A stretch of 64,000 nucleotides of DNA from Pseudomonadota bacterium (GCA_018242295.1 JAFECE010000011.1:434001-498000); one strand, 5' to 3'; counted from the first letter of the stretch, positions 45,576 through 56,503 are shown. The notes: generated from the letters alone by a model not told the origin. Translations and numbers: made by a program.

Positions 45576-46952
45576 ATGTTCGCTTGCCGGGTGGGTCTCT
45601 TATTTGGTTTGACGGCGCTGCTTGCCGTTCCTGCCGCCCAGGCTGCAGAGGAAGCGACTTGTCCTCGCGCCGGCACGCTCGGCGTCTCCCGCACCGTCGA
45701 AATCGATACGACCGGCGGCCCCGGCTTCGGCATGGACAACTACAAGGCCTACGACTTCCTGCAGGACAAGGAAGTTCTCCTGACCTTCGACGACGGCCCG
45801 CAAAAATATACGACCGAGGCCGTACTCAAGGCGCTGGCCGATGAATGCGTGAAGGCGACATTCTTTTCGATCGGAAAAATGGCGCTCGGTTATCCCGAAA
45901 TCATTCGCGAAGTCGCCAAGGCGGGACACACGATCGGCACGCATACGTGGAGCCACAAGGCGATCAACAAGCTCAAGACGTTCGATGAAGGCAAGGACGA
46001 GATCGAGCGCGGCGTCAGCGCCGTTCATCGCGCGGTTGGCGGTCCCGTCGCGCCGTTCTTCCGTTTTCCGACGCTCGCGGACACGCCGGAGGCCGTCGCC
46101 TATCTCGGCAAGCGTAACATCGCGATGTTTTCGACGGACATCGACAGTTTCGATTTCAAGCCGCAGACCGCGGATCATCTCGTGAAGTCGCTGATGCAGA
46201 AGCTCGACAAGAGGGGCAAGGGCATCCTCTTGATGCATGACATTCACAAGACGACTGCGAAGGCTGTGCCGATGATCCTCGCCGAGCTTAAGGCGAAGGG
46301 ATACAAGATCGTTCACATGACGGCCAAGTTCCCGGTGACCACAGTCGCGGAATACGATCAGGCCATCGAGAAGGAAGCCAAAGGCTTGCCGCAGGTCGGC
46401 GCCGAGCGGCCGGTTTCCAGCATCGTCAAGACGATCGACGGCGCCGCGCCGGCAACGGAATCCGCGTCGGGCAGTGGAGAGCCCGAAGGGCTGCCACCGC
46501 CGCCAACACCCGATGCCTCGACGGCGACGGGATCAGCCGCTTCGCCATCTGGTGCCGTTGCGCCGGCGCTTCCGGCATTTCCGACGACACCTTCGACCGA
46601 GTCCAGCCATGCCGCTCCAGGCAAACAGTCGGCCGTGCCGCCGCCGATGAAGTCCGTTGCGGAGCCTTCATCGCCACCGTCTCCGACGGGCACTGTCAGC
46701 ACAACGACCGGCAGCCTGCCAGCCGCCGCAGCCAATACGATGGCAGCGCCGACGCATACGGCGGCCGTTAGCATGGCGCAGGAGACAGCGTCTCCTGTCA
46801 AAACGGTTTCCGGGGATGGCGAGAAGATGGCCGCGAGCGCGCCTTCGGCGCCTGCCGCGCCAGTCATGCCGATCGAGACCAAGCCGCAGGCGCCGGCGAA
46901 ATCAATTTCGCAGCGGGTCAAGGAAGCTTGGGAATATTGGTTCGGCCAGTAG
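45576..46952 (+). CDS. Exported polysaccharide deacetylase (NodB-like)
   Basis: A 458-residue secreted CE4 deacetylase: signal (AVPAAQA-AEE), catalytic domain with VLLTFDDGPQKY (Asp pair), IGTHTWSHKAIN (metal His pair), FFRFPTLA and ILLMHDIHK. After the domain (about residue 270) comes a long Pro/Ala/Ser/Thr-rich tail (about 180 residues) with no domain, ending SISQRVKEAWEYWFGQ. It probably removes N-acetyl groups from envelope or peptidoglycan polysaccharide. Confidence 0.9.
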   Translation: MFACRVGLLFGLTALLAVPAAQAAEEATCPRAGTLGVSRTVEIDTTGGPGFGMDNYKAYDFLQDKEVLLTFDDGPQKYTTEAVLKALADECVKATFFSIGKMALGYPEIIREVAKAGHTIGTHTWSHKAINKLKTFDEGKDEIERGVSAVHRAVGGPVAPFFRFPTLADTPEAVAYLGKRNIAMFSTDIDSFDFKPQTADHLVKSLMQKLDKRGKGILLMHDIHKTTAKAVPMILAELKAKGYKIVHMTAKFPVTTVAEYDQAIEKEAKGLPQVGAERPVSSIVKTIDGAAPATESASGSGEPEGLPPPPTPDASTATGSAASPSGAVAPALPAFPTTPSTESSHAAPGKQSAVPPPMKSVAEPSSPPSPTGTVSTTTGSLPAAAANTMAAPTHTAAVSMAQETASPVKTVSGDGEKMAASAPSAPAAPVMPIETKPQAPAKSISQRVKEAWEYWFGQ

Positions 46953-46963
46953 GCGATCCCACA

Positions 46964-47000
46964 AAAAAGAAATGGGCGGCGATGCCACCCATTTCTTTTT
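46964..47000. terminator. Terminator after the deacetylase gene
   Basis: AAAAAGAAATGGG and CCCATTTCTTTTT form a stem (one mismatch nearer the loop) with A- and T-rich ends, so it could work in both directions. The following sequence to 47351 shows no gene I can support. Confidence 0.75.
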
Positions 47001-47344
47001 GGACGCCCTGTGAGGCCCCCCCGGGCCCGCCGCAAACCAAGTGTTGTTGCCTTAGCGCAAGACAGCGCATGGCTTATCCATGGGCGTTCGCTACGGCCGA
47101 CGCTGATAATCGGCGTGTAGCGATTTCGGCATTTAAGCGGGAACTTGACCACTCCCCCAGTCGATCCCCCGATCGGCTGCCCGCTTGGCCGCAAAGCTAT
47201 GTGAGGTCCGGAGCGACCGCCAGACAAAACGAATCATCCTGCTTTGAATTCAGGCAGGTGTGGCGTCCCGGATACAACTCAATGATTTATCAGCGTACGG
47301 TTTATAATGCTGTGGATAGGCTCGCGGCATACGGAATCGCCACA

Positions 47345-47375
47345 TGAAAAAGGGCCGCTCCTGAAAGAGCGGCCC
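47345..47375 (-). terminator. Minus-strand terminator of a 25-codon gene
   Basis: GGGCCGCTC (47367-47375 side) and GAGCGGCCC form a nine-pair stem with a six-base loop. On the minus strand it is followed by TTTTT, i.e. the A run at 47347-47351 on the + strand. It is oriented to stop transcription of the small gene at 47424-47501. Confidence 0.8.
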
Positions 47376-47423
47376 CGTGAGATCAATCGTTCTTTGCGGC
47401 GTCGAATGTCTACCGCTTAGGTC

Positions 47424-47501
47424 TCAGCTGCGATCCAGGAGAGTTCCGGATGCAAGCCTGAGCGACCACGACATCGTCTGCCTCAAGATCCCACTCGACA
47501 T
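47424..47501 (-). CDS. 25-residue peptide with an exceptionally strong ribosome binding site
   Basis: On the minus strand, GAGGAGGTGATCCG directly precedes ATG 47501. The AGGAGGTGATC part is nearly the full complement of the 16S 3' end, much stronger than sites of neighbouring genes. The 25 codons encode a Ser/Leu/Arg peptide with a hydrophobic middle (MSWSLRLASG) and no known family. Its own terminator follows 48 bases later. It is either a small protein gene or a translated leader. It is well below normal gene-calling length. Confidence 0.6.
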   Translation of the reverse strand: MSSGILRQTMSWSLRLASGTLLDRS

Positions 47502-47637
47502 CGGATCACCTCCTCTCGGTTGTTGAAAGATTGAGACAAGCTGGCACTGTTTGCGGGCTTTGAAAAGACCCTGCGATGAGGTGTCCCGGCGCGCGGGCGA
47601 AAGCGAAGCTTTGCCCGGAACCTTGACCCGCCCTGTT

Positions 47638-48051
47638 CTAGCCGTGCCGTCCCGCTCGCATCTCCATCGCTCGGCCAAAACCTGCGAGCAGCGTTCCGAG
47701 TGCGAAGAGGCCGAGTACGGCGAGCTGAAGATAGTCTTCAGCGCCTTCTTTCTCGAGCATGTAATCGGAGATGTTGGCGTCGGCCGTCTTGAACTGGTCG
47801 AGGCTTTTTTCGCGATCCGCTTCGGCTTCCCTGATCTTGTCGGCCGGCGCGTTCACCGCCTGCAGAAGAACGATGCGATTGTTGTGAACCGCCTTGATCT
47901 GCACCTGTGCCGATTGCTGGATGCTGAAGGCCGCAAGCCGCCATTCGATCTCGCGCTTCAAGGGATCGAGATAAAACATCTGCATCGCCGTCGATCCGAG
48001 CAGCAGGACGATCCCGATCAATTCGCCGAGCTGATAAGCCTTAAACCCCAT
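47638..48051 (-). CDS. Membrane protein with a coiled-coil segment
   Basis: A 137-residue protein: N-terminal hydrophobic helix (ELIGIVLLLGSTAMQMF), a cytosolic or periplasmic helical stretch with a coiled-coil character (NAPADKIREAEADREKSLDQFKTADAN, cited by its part REAEADREKSLDQF), and a C-terminal helix (YLQLAVLGLFALGTLLAGFG). No family named. The upstream region contains a truncated copy of its first 42 residues (48415-48561). Confidence 0.7.
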   Translation of the reverse strand: MGFKAYQLGELIGIVLLLGSTAMQMFYLDPLKREIEWRLAAFSIQQSAQVQIKAVHNNRIVLLQAVNAPADKIREAEADREKSLDQFKTADANISDYMLEKEGAEDYLQLAVLGLFALGTLLAGFGRAMEMRAGRHG

Positions 48052-48077
48052 TGCTATTCCCCGCCTTCACCCCGCGC

Positions 48078-48362
48078 TCAATTCCATCGCGGTTGAGCGA
48101 TCAATATCGATAGAACGAACAGTCCGGCCAGAATTGTCGGCACCGCGAGAATGGCAAGCACGCCGTTGGCCATGGCGGTTTGTCCTTGCGTCCGAAAATG
48201 ATAACCGACGCCGAGGATTGCGATAATGCCAGCGAGTACGAATAGCCAGAGCGTGACGTTGAAGGATGATATCGAGCCGTCGCCAATTCCAACGAAAAAG
48301 AAATAGGCTGCAATCAGCAGCGCAATGGCGTCAACGGCGAGAAATACCCGAAATGTTTTCAT
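48078..48362 (-). CDS. Small membrane protein (three helices)
   Basis: A 94-residue hydrophobic protein with three transmembrane segments (about 4-26, 34-52, 66-88). ATG 48362 is the most likely start; the longer frame in front is not supported. It lies 26 bases upstream of the 137-residue membrane gene on the same strand. No function known. Confidence 0.65.
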   Translation of the reverse strand: MKTFRVFLAVDAIALLIAAYFFFVGIGDGSISSFNVTLWLFVLAGIIAILGVGYHFRTQGQTAMANGVLAILAVPTILAGLFVLSILIAQPRWN

Positions 48363-48414
48363 GGCGGCGGAATGTATCGGCTCCGCCACCAAAAGCAATT
48401 GGGGAACGTTTTGA

Positions 48415-48561
48415 CTAGAAAAGTCTGTTCGCCACGAAAGCGGCAAGCCGCCATTCGATTTCGCGCTTCAGGGGATCGAGATAAAACGTCTGCATCGCCG
48501 TCGATCCGAGCAAAAGGACAATCCCGAACAGTTCGGCGGGCTGAAAAAACTTGAACCTCAT
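48415..48561 (-). pseudogene. Truncated duplicate of the 137-residue membrane protein gene
   Basis: The frame from ATG 48561 encodes 48 residues, of which 1-42 closely match the start of the gene at 47638-48051 (ELFGIVLLLGSTAMQ-, FYLDPLKREIEWRLAAF). The sequence then diverges into VANRLF and stops. At the nucleotide level the shared stretch is about 48438-48556 against 47928-48050. It is either a decayed tandem copy or a short paralogue. A 94-residue membrane-protein gene lies between the two copies, so this is a local duplication with later change. Confidence 0.75.
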
Positions 48562-48642
48562 GGCGTTCCCCCGCCGGTTGACATGGGATAGATACTATAC
48601 TGGATGCGCGAGGGACCTTAATCCAGACTTGATGAGGGATGG

Positions 48643-49593
48643 ATGTCCAAGAAAAGTACGAAGAGAAGTCCGATTCAAGTCGATGTTGCTGCGAAGGCGG
48701 AAGCAAAACTTCATATCAAGGGAGAGGTTCCGTCTTCTTCTCTTGGAAAGCTCGTTGATTCGCTTACCGATATTATACGCCCGTTTAGTGAGGCTCGCGG
48801 TCTCAAGGCGGATGTCTTGCGGATGCAAAGGGAAGATATCGCGATCGAGATTGCTAAGCGGGCCCGTGCTAGGATTGCGATAGAGAAGTCCGAAGTGGGG
48901 CCAGTTTCGAATAAGATTTTGGTGCCCCTACTTGAGAAAGGGTCCTGCGAGAGCGCAGAGGATGACGTAATGATCGAGTGTTGGGCGAATTTACTCGCGG
49001 CGGCGTCTGTCGAGCAATCCGTTCAACCAAGATTTGTGGGAATTCTGGGCGAACTCAATGGATCGCAGGCCGAATGTATGGAGCGGATTTGCTTTGCTCA
49101 TGCAATGGACGTGATATTTCCATTTAGAGATCTTGCGGATGCCTGTTTAGTGTTCGCAGAACATCATATAGTCGAGGAATTCAATGAGTTCGTGCGAAAG
49201 CACTTGAAATCATCTTTGAATGCGGACGCGGTGTTCGCTGAGTTAGTCAGGACCTTTTCACGACCAGGAACATCAATTGCATTTGCGCTGATCAGCGAAC
49301 CCGGGTCGGGCCTCTGGCTTGACTACGACAGTGTGCAGAAGACTGGAATTCATGACGATCTAAATTTTTCTATTCTTGAATCTCTCGGTCTCATTCGCTA
49401 CGTCGCCCTGCAATCTGATGTTAAGTGGGGTCGTCGAAAGGCCCACGTGAATATTTATTATTATCACTTAACAGAACTTGGCTTCGAATTTATTCAGGTC
49501 TGCGCTCGGGAGCGAGTGCAGCAGCTTGAGGCGAAGGACAACGAATCCCGCTCGGAGGACGCAACCGAGCAGAAGCCTTTCTCATTTCATTGA
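48643..49593 (+). CDS. Abi-alpha/DUF4393-like protein (candidate defence gene)
   Basis: A 316-residue protein that I match to the Abi-alpha/DUF4393 family by the pattern KILVPLLEKGSCESAEDDVMI and CWANLLAAAS, plus a basic N-terminal region and a helical ERARIAIEK segment. Family members are linked to abortive-infection-like functions, which has not been shown here. GAGGGATGG precedes ATG 48643. It is visibly AT-richer with rarer codons than neighbours, it stands alone, and ends 11 bases before the convergent thiC stop. This suggests horizontal gain into a core locus. Confidence 0.6.
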   Translation: MSKKSTKRSPIQVDVAAKAEAKLHIKGEVPSSSLGKLVDSLTDIIRPFSEARGLKADVLRMQREDIAIEIAKRARARIAIEKSEVGPVSNKILVPLLEKGSCESAEDDVMIECWANLLAAASVEQSVQPRFVGILGELNGSQAECMERICFAHAMDVIFPFRDLADACLVFAEHHIVEEFNEFVRKHLKSSLNADAVFAELVRTFSRPGTSIAFALISEPGSGLWLDYDSVQKTGIHDDLNFSILESLGLIRYVALQSDVKWGRRKAHVNIYYYHLTELGFEFIQVCARERVQQLEAKDNESRSEDATEQKPFSFH

Positions 49594-49604
49594 AAAGGCA
49601 TCTA

Positions 49605-51657
<2,053 letters not shown>

Positions 51658-51783
51658 GATAACGGGGGGACTGTGACTCCATCGGCCTGTGTTTGCAAGC
51701 TTGGCTTTTGGCCAATTGTATTGGGCTTTATCGTAGGGAGCGCCATCATTGCAGATGGAGCGCGGGTCATGCTCTTCCCGCAA

Positions 51784-51866
51784 CGTCATCCCGGCGGAGG
51801 CCGGGATCCAGGCAAACATATGGGTTGTTGCAATTTGTCTGGGTGCCGGCCTACGCCGGCATGACG
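51784..51866. repeat. REP-like two-hairpin palindrome
   Basis: The unit starts CGTCATCCCGGCGGAGGCCGGG and ends GCCGGCCTACGCCGGCATGACG (cited by its ends CGTCATCCCGGC and GCCGGCATGACG). It makes two GC hairpins and an overall palindrome. Similar interspersed elements are known in many alphaproteobacterial genomes. It sits between thiC and the next gene. Confidence 0.8.
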
Positions 51867-51878
51867 GTATGTATGGAA

Positions 51879-53462
51879 CTAAGCCGCGACGGCTTGCTTG
51901 GCGACGGCGACCCAGCTCTTGATTTTCTCGATGTCGGGCGGGCGGCCTTCGCGGAGAACGCGTTTTCCGGCGGACGTCGTGACGAAGCGCAACACGTTCG
52001 CGGAAAGCGCGATGGGGTCGGCTTCAGCGACCGCGTGTGCCGTCCGGTATCCGGCGCCGACGAGCAACTGCGCGTGCGTGCCTCTGAGGCCCGGCACCGC
52101 CATCACGAGGCGCGCCTGGTCCTGCCAGTCGAGAAGCGTTTCCGCATCGAAATGCGGGTCGTCCAAGGTTTCTGCAAGTTTCTCGGGATCTTGGGCGAGG
52201 AAATCGCCGACGCTGTAAACGCCTGCCGCGGCGATCCGATCGGCCGTCTTCGGACCGATCGATGGTGCGGCTTCGAGCGGATCGTCCGCCGTCAGGTAGG
52301 CGTGAGCTCCCGACAAGCGCTCGTCCAACTGGTGCGTGGCCCGCGGCGGCGACCGGTCGGCCGCACGGATTTGATCGGCATGCGCGGCCATGGTCGCCGC
52401 TCGTGGCCTCGGCACTGGCGCATCAGGCAGCGCCGGCGGCTGTTCGGAGATTGCGTTCAAGGCCACGGCCGATTTGGCGACGGCGAGTTCGAGCGGAGTG
52501 TCGTCGCGCCCTTCGATGCGGGCGGCGCGGGCTTCGCTGCGCTCGGCGAGCTTCGGCGCCAAAACTTCCGTGTAGTACAAATCGCGGATGGTCTTGTCGT
52601 CTTCGGAGAGCGCATTGCGGACGATGCCGGTGGCGCGGAGCTCGTCGTAAATGGCGGCGACGAGTTTCCGATCCTCGGCATTCGCGAGTCTCTTTTCGAT
52701 GAACTTGCGTGGGATTTCAGTCAGGCTGAGGAATGTTTCGGCGGTCAGCGTCACCTCGGGCACCAGCGCGTTGGCTTCGGAGATGGCGCGATCGAGAACC
52801 TTGCCGAAGCTCGTAGACGCGTAAATCAAAAGCTCGGCGACGATGTTCCTGCCGATATTGTCGAGGCCTTCCTCAGGCCGCGTCGCGCCTTTGTGAATGT
52901 CATAGTGGGCGATGAGCTTTTCGTAATAGCGATGTGAGAACTCGGCGTTGCTGCAGACGAGTTCGGAAAGCCAGCGCGGTCCGGCCGAAATGCGAATATC
53001 GGGGGTTCCGTAACGCTGCTCGCCGAGCGCGCGCAGTGCATCGTAAGAGCGATTGATGCTCCATTCAGTGGCGCGATGGACGGCGTTTTCAGCTTCCGTC
53101 TGGCCGGTATGAAACGGCATGATGGGATCGGTGAAGTAGTGGCTCAGAACGCCCGCGGCGTAGGCGGCTTCGGGCCAGTTGCGGGCTTTCAGTTCAAAGA
53201 CGGTGCGGCCGTACCATTCGTTCACCTTCTCGATCGCGCCGCCCCAGTAGTTCTCCGAAACGTGAAGAACGTGGTTCTTGAAATCCTTGAACGTGTTGTC
53301 CGGGTCTTTCGAACCCTTGAGGTAAAGCTCGACATGCTTCAGGAAAACGCGTGTCCATTCTTCCTTGTCGTCGCGCTCCAAGGCACTCAGCGCATCGAGC
53401 GCGAGCTTGTGATGCGTGCCGTTCGCGTGCGTGGCGTAGACGATGCGATAGAGAAGCGACAT
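51879..53462 (-). CDS. Phospholipase-C-like protein fused to a helix-hairpin-helix domain
   Basis: A 527-residue protein. The N-terminal ~300 residues resemble zinc-dependent phospholipase C/S1-P1-type helical enzymes: THHKLALDAL, KNHVLHVSENYWGGA, GVLSHYFTDPIMPFHTGQT and ENAVHRATEW carry the His/Asp ligands in the expected order. A variable Ala/Pro/Arg-rich stretch (about 325-385) leads to a C-terminal DUF4332-like double helix-hairpin-helix domain with APSIGPKTADRIAAAG and AVPGLRGTHAQLLVGAG. No signal peptide is apparent, so the hydrolase would act in the cytoplasm. Start has GAGG upstream on the minus strand. Confidence 0.8.
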   Translation of the reverse strand: MSLLYRIVYATHANGTHHKLALDALSALERDDKEEWTRVFLKHVELYLKGSKDPDNTFKDFKNHVLHVSENYWGGAIEKVNEWYGRTVFELKARNWPEAAYAAGVLSHYFTDPIMPFHTGQTEAENAVHRATEWSINRSYDALRALGEQRYGTPDIRISAGPRWLSELVCSNAEFSHRYYEKLIAHYDIHKGATRPEEGLDNIGRNIVAELLIYASTSFGKVLDRAISEANALVPEVTLTAETFLSLTEIPRKFIEKRLANAEDRKLVAAIYDELRATGIVRNALSEDDKTIRDLYYTEVLAPKLAERSEARAARIEGRDDTPLELAVAKSAVALNAISEQPPALPDAPVPRPRAATMAAHADQIRAADRSPPRATHQLDERLSGAHAYLTADDPLEAAPSIGPKTADRIAAAGVYSVGDFLAQDPEKLAETLDDPHFDAETLLDWQDQARLVMAVPGLRGTHAQLLVGAGYRTAHAVAEADPIALSANVLRFVTTSAGKRVLREGRPPDIEKIKSWVAVAKQAVAA

Positions 53463-53549
53463 AGGAGCCTCGGGGTGAGCAACCGCTCCCGATGGTCTAC
53501 TTGAGTCGCGCTGCCGGCTCGATTGATTCGGTCCCGGTGTTGCCGTTCA

Positions 53550-54332
53550 TCAACGATTTTCGCGATTCCGCGCGTTTTTTTCCGCCGCGAGGTTGATGAT
53601 GTCGGCGCTGCCGCGCCGGTCGCGGGCAATCCGGCGCGCAAGTGCCGCCCGTCGCGCCAGCTGGACAACATTCAATTCGCGTGGTGACGATTCGCTAGAG
53701 AGAACCCGCTGCAGCGTCTCCGGAGAAAGTCCGCATGCGGACCCGAGCGCCAGGGCTTCTTCGCGCGCGACCGCATGTGCGGCTTCGACATAGCCCATCA
53801 GCGCGGCTGCCGCGTGGGCGCTGCCGAGCGGGCCGGTGCGTTCGACGTTGCCGAGAAGGGAGAGAACGCTTTCCGCGATGGCTACGGCGGCGAGGTCACC
53901 GCCGAGCAGAATCTTGGCGTGGCCATGCGCCGTCGCCTCGGGACCGCCGATCAATGCGGCATCGACCAAGGTGACGTTCCGTTGCTCCAGAACTTCGACG
54001 AGGGCTTGGAATTCGCGCGGCGTGCGCGCACCGAGATCGACGAGGACCGTGCCCCGCTGCGGTGATGACGTTACGCGCGGCTCGCCGTCGCCAATGACGA
54101 GTTGCCGGAATGTCTCCGTGTCCTCGATGGCCGCGAGTACGATCGGGCATTCAGCCGCGACGCTGAGTTCGTTCGCCCGTTCCTGCATTTCGCCGTAGGT
54201 CACGGGCGGGGAGCCGGCGAGCGCTGCGTACATCGTACGAAAACGACAGGCTGCGATGCGCTCGGCGATCGCGGAGCCGAATTCGTCATTGCCGATTACG
54301 CCGATTGGCCGATTGTCGAGAGCCTGGCCCAT
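53550..54332 (-). CDS. Hydroxyisobutyrate-dehydrogenase-like pseudoenzyme
   Basis: A 260-residue member of the 3-hydroxyisobutyrate/6-phosphogluconate dehydrogenase-like superfamily. The usual nucleotide motif GLGxMG is GNDEFG, and the catalytic Lys site GxxxAAKLxNN reads GSAHAAAALMGY, so the general-base lysine and the following Asn pair are absent. The two-domain layout is otherwise intact (ALIGGPEATAHGHAKILLGG, then a helical C-terminal domain). It probably binds a cofactor or ligand without normal catalysis. It lies next to the VWA-like operon. Confidence 0.75.
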   Translation of the reverse strand: MGQALDNRPIGVIGNDEFGSAIAERIAACRFRTMYAALAGSPPVTYGEMQERANELSVAAECPIVLAAIEDTETFRQLVIGDGEPRVTSSPQRGTVLVDLGARTPREFQALVEVLEQRNVTLVDAALIGGPEATAHGHAKILLGGDLAAVAIAESVLSLLGNVERTGPLGSAHAAAALMGYVEAAHAVAREEALALGSACGLSPETLQRVLSSESSPRELNVVQLARRAALARRIARDRRGSADIINLAAEKNARNRENR

Positions 54333-54350
54333 TGCGTCGTGCCCTTATTG

Positions 54351-56492
54351 CTATTTTCCCTCACGCCACCAGGCCAAAGCGATCAGGGCGAGCAGAGCCG
54401 AAAGCGCTGCAAGGCCCGTGAACATCGGCGTCAACTTCACGCCCCGGGTCAGGAAGGCCTGACGATCCTTGAGGCCAAGCCAGCCGGACCCTGCCATCAC
54501 CTTGGCTGCCGACATCATGGAGATACGCGGAACATCGACATCGGTTGCAGACGCGAGGGCGTTGGATGCCTTGGTCCAGAACACGCCGCCGCCCGTCGCG
54601 TCGGCGATCGGCTTCATTTTCTGATCCGTCGCCGTCACTTCGCTCATTTCGCGCGGATCTTCGACGCCGGCATTGGCGACGGCCGTCAGCTGGCCGTCGG
54701 GACCCTCGGTTTCGACTTTATAAAGCCCCGGAAGCTTCACATCGATCGCCGAGCGCCAGACGCCTGGCTCGACCGGTACGGCGTCGAGCGTCACGTTCGA
54801 GGTATCGCCGCCGGGACCGAGAATCTTCACCTGGCCGACCTTGTCTTCCATCGAATGGCGCTCGATCGTGAGCTTCATGCCCTTCGAGGATGCAATAAGG
54901 CGTTCTTCTTCGAGGTCCGGCTCCTTCATCAGCCAATGCGAGAGACGGCGCAGGAGATCGGTGTGTGGTCCGCCGCCGTCGTAGCCGCGCGCCCAAAGCC
55001 ACGCGTGGTCGGACGTCAGCAGCGCGACGCGGCCTTTGCCTTTGCGATCGAGGATGAGGAGCGGTTTGTCTTCAGCTCCGTTCATGACAACGCGGCCGCG
55101 CTGGGGCGTCACTTCGGCCTGACGGTACCATTTTCCCCACGAGGGCTCGGGCGCTGCGTCCGCGACCTGTGCGGCGTTCCAGCCAGGGAGATCCTTGGTG
55201 ACGGGGTGCTTTTGTCCGTCGGCCGTGACCTTCGCCTTGAACGGCATCTCGAGGACGCGACCGGTCGGCGCTGCGGGCAGCACCGGCGCGAGCGGCGTTT
55301 TGTAGATGCTGTACGGGCTCGCGAAATCGTCGCCAGCGGCGATCAGCAGCGCGCCGCCGTGCTCGTTCACGTAGCGGGCGATGTTGTCGTAATAGAGCAG
55401 CTGCAGGATGCCGCGATGTTCATAGCGGTCGAAAATGATCAAGTCGAATTCGTTGATCTTTTCCGAAAAGAGCTCTCGCGTCGGGAAGGCGATGAGCGAG
55501 AGCTGATTGATCGGCGTGCCATCCTGCTTCTCGGGCGGGCGCAAAATCGTGAAATGCACGAGATCGACGGCCGCATCCGATTTCAGAAGGTTGCGCCACG
55601 TACGCTCGCCGGGATGCGGTTCGCCGGAGACGAGCAGCACACGCAGATTTTCGCGGACGCCTTCCGCCGCGACTACGGCGCGGTTGTTTGCGGTCGTCAG
55701 CTCGCCCTCGACGGGCTGCAATTCGATCTCGACGATGTTCGTGCCCGTATGCGGGATCGGCATGTCGATTTTGACGTTGCGATTGATCTCGGTGCGCACC
55801 GTCTCATCGGGCTGCCCTTCGCGGCGGATCTTCAGCGTCGCGGCGCCGGAATTGACGGAGGGCGCGCTTCCCGTTTCGCGCACGGCAACTTCGATCGTGC
55901 GGGACTGGCCGACAAGACCGTAGCGTGGCGCTTCGATTACCTCGACGCGGCGGTCGAATTCGTTGGGCTTGCCTGTCAGCAGCGTGTGAACGGGTGCGTC
56001 GAAGCCGAGGGCCGCCGCCGATTTCGGAACGTCGTGGACTTGGCCATCCGTCACGAAGACGACGCCGGCGATGCGGTCTGGCGCGGTGTCGTTCAAAGCG
56101 GCGTTGAGGTCGGTGAAGAGGTTGGTTCCGGGCGGGGCCGTCTCGGAGGGTACGCCGCCGGTAACCCACTTGATGTTGAGGTTCGGGATTTTCGCGAACT
56201 TCGTTTCGAGGTCCGAACGGATCGCTTCCATCTGCTTCGTTCGGTCCGCGAGCTTCTGGCTCGGGCTTTCGTCGAGGACGACGATCGCGACGTTGGCGAG
56301 GCTTTCGCGCTGCTCTTCCTTCAGGATCGGATTGAAGAGGGCGGCAAGCAGGGCCGCTAGCGCGGCGGCGCGAATGAAGGCTCCGCGCGAACGCCGGAAG
56401 AGCAGGATCAAGATCAGCGCGACAGCCAGCACCGTCAGGCCGATGAGGACTGGGACGGGGAGCAATGGGGCGAATGTGATCGACCAGTTCAA
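54351..56492 (-). CDS. Membrane VWA/amidotransferase-like protein of the MoxR operon
   Basis: A 713-residue membrane protein: two N-terminal helices (about 13-32, 38-52), a domain with the MIDAS-like metal motif DESPS (VVLDESPSQKL), a Rossmann-like amidotransferase-type region (VLLVSGEPHPGERTWRNLLK), and a last helix (FTGLAALSALLALIALAWW). The start is TTG 56492, 11 bases after the upstream stop, with GAGG nearby. It is the last gene of the MoxR operon. The function is unknown. Confidence 0.75.
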   Translation of the reverse strand: MNWSITFAPLLPVPVLIGLTVLAVALILILLFRRSRGAFIRAAALAALLAALFNPILKEEQRESLANVAIVVLDESPSQKLADRTKQMEAIRSDLETKFAKIPNLNIKWVTGGVPSETAPPGTNLFTDLNAALNDTAPDRIAGVVFVTDGQVHDVPKSAAALGFDAPVHTLLTGKPNEFDRRVEVIEAPRYGLVGQSRTIEVAVRETGSAPSVNSGAATLKIRREGQPDETVRTEINRNVKIDMPIPHTGTNIVEIELQPVEGELTTANNRAVVAAEGVRENLRVLLVSGEPHPGERTWRNLLKSDAAVDLVHFTILRPPEKQDGTPINQLSLIAFPTRELFSEKINEFDLIIFDRYEHRGILQLLYYDNIARYVNEHGGALLIAAGDDFASPYSIYKTPLAPVLPAAPTGRVLEMPFKAKVTADGQKHPVTKDLPGWNAAQVADAAPEPSWGKWYRQAEVTPQRGRVVMNGAEDKPLLILDRKGKGRVALLTSDHAWLWARGYDGGGPHTDLLRRLSHWLMKEPDLEEERLIASSKGMKLTIERHSMEDKVGQVKILGPGGDTSNVTLDAVPVEPGVWRSAIDVKLPGLYKVETEGPDGQLTAVANAGVEDPREMSEVTATDQKMKPIADATGGGVFWTKASNALASATDVDVPRISMMSAAKVMAGSGWLGLKDRQAFLTRGVKLTPMFTGLAALSALLALIALAWWREGK

Positions 56493-56503
56493 AGACTATG
56501 CCT

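Noticed and set aside
47282-47347. A 21-codon + strand frame before the hairpin at 47352.
   Set aside because: No Shine-Dalgarno site, and the hairpin's T run serves the opposite strand.
54102-56360. A 750-codon + strand frame opposite the VWA-like and dehydrogenase-like genes.
   Set aside because: Lacks any recognisable domain, is Arg/His rich, and mirrors the wobble bias of real genes on the minus strand.
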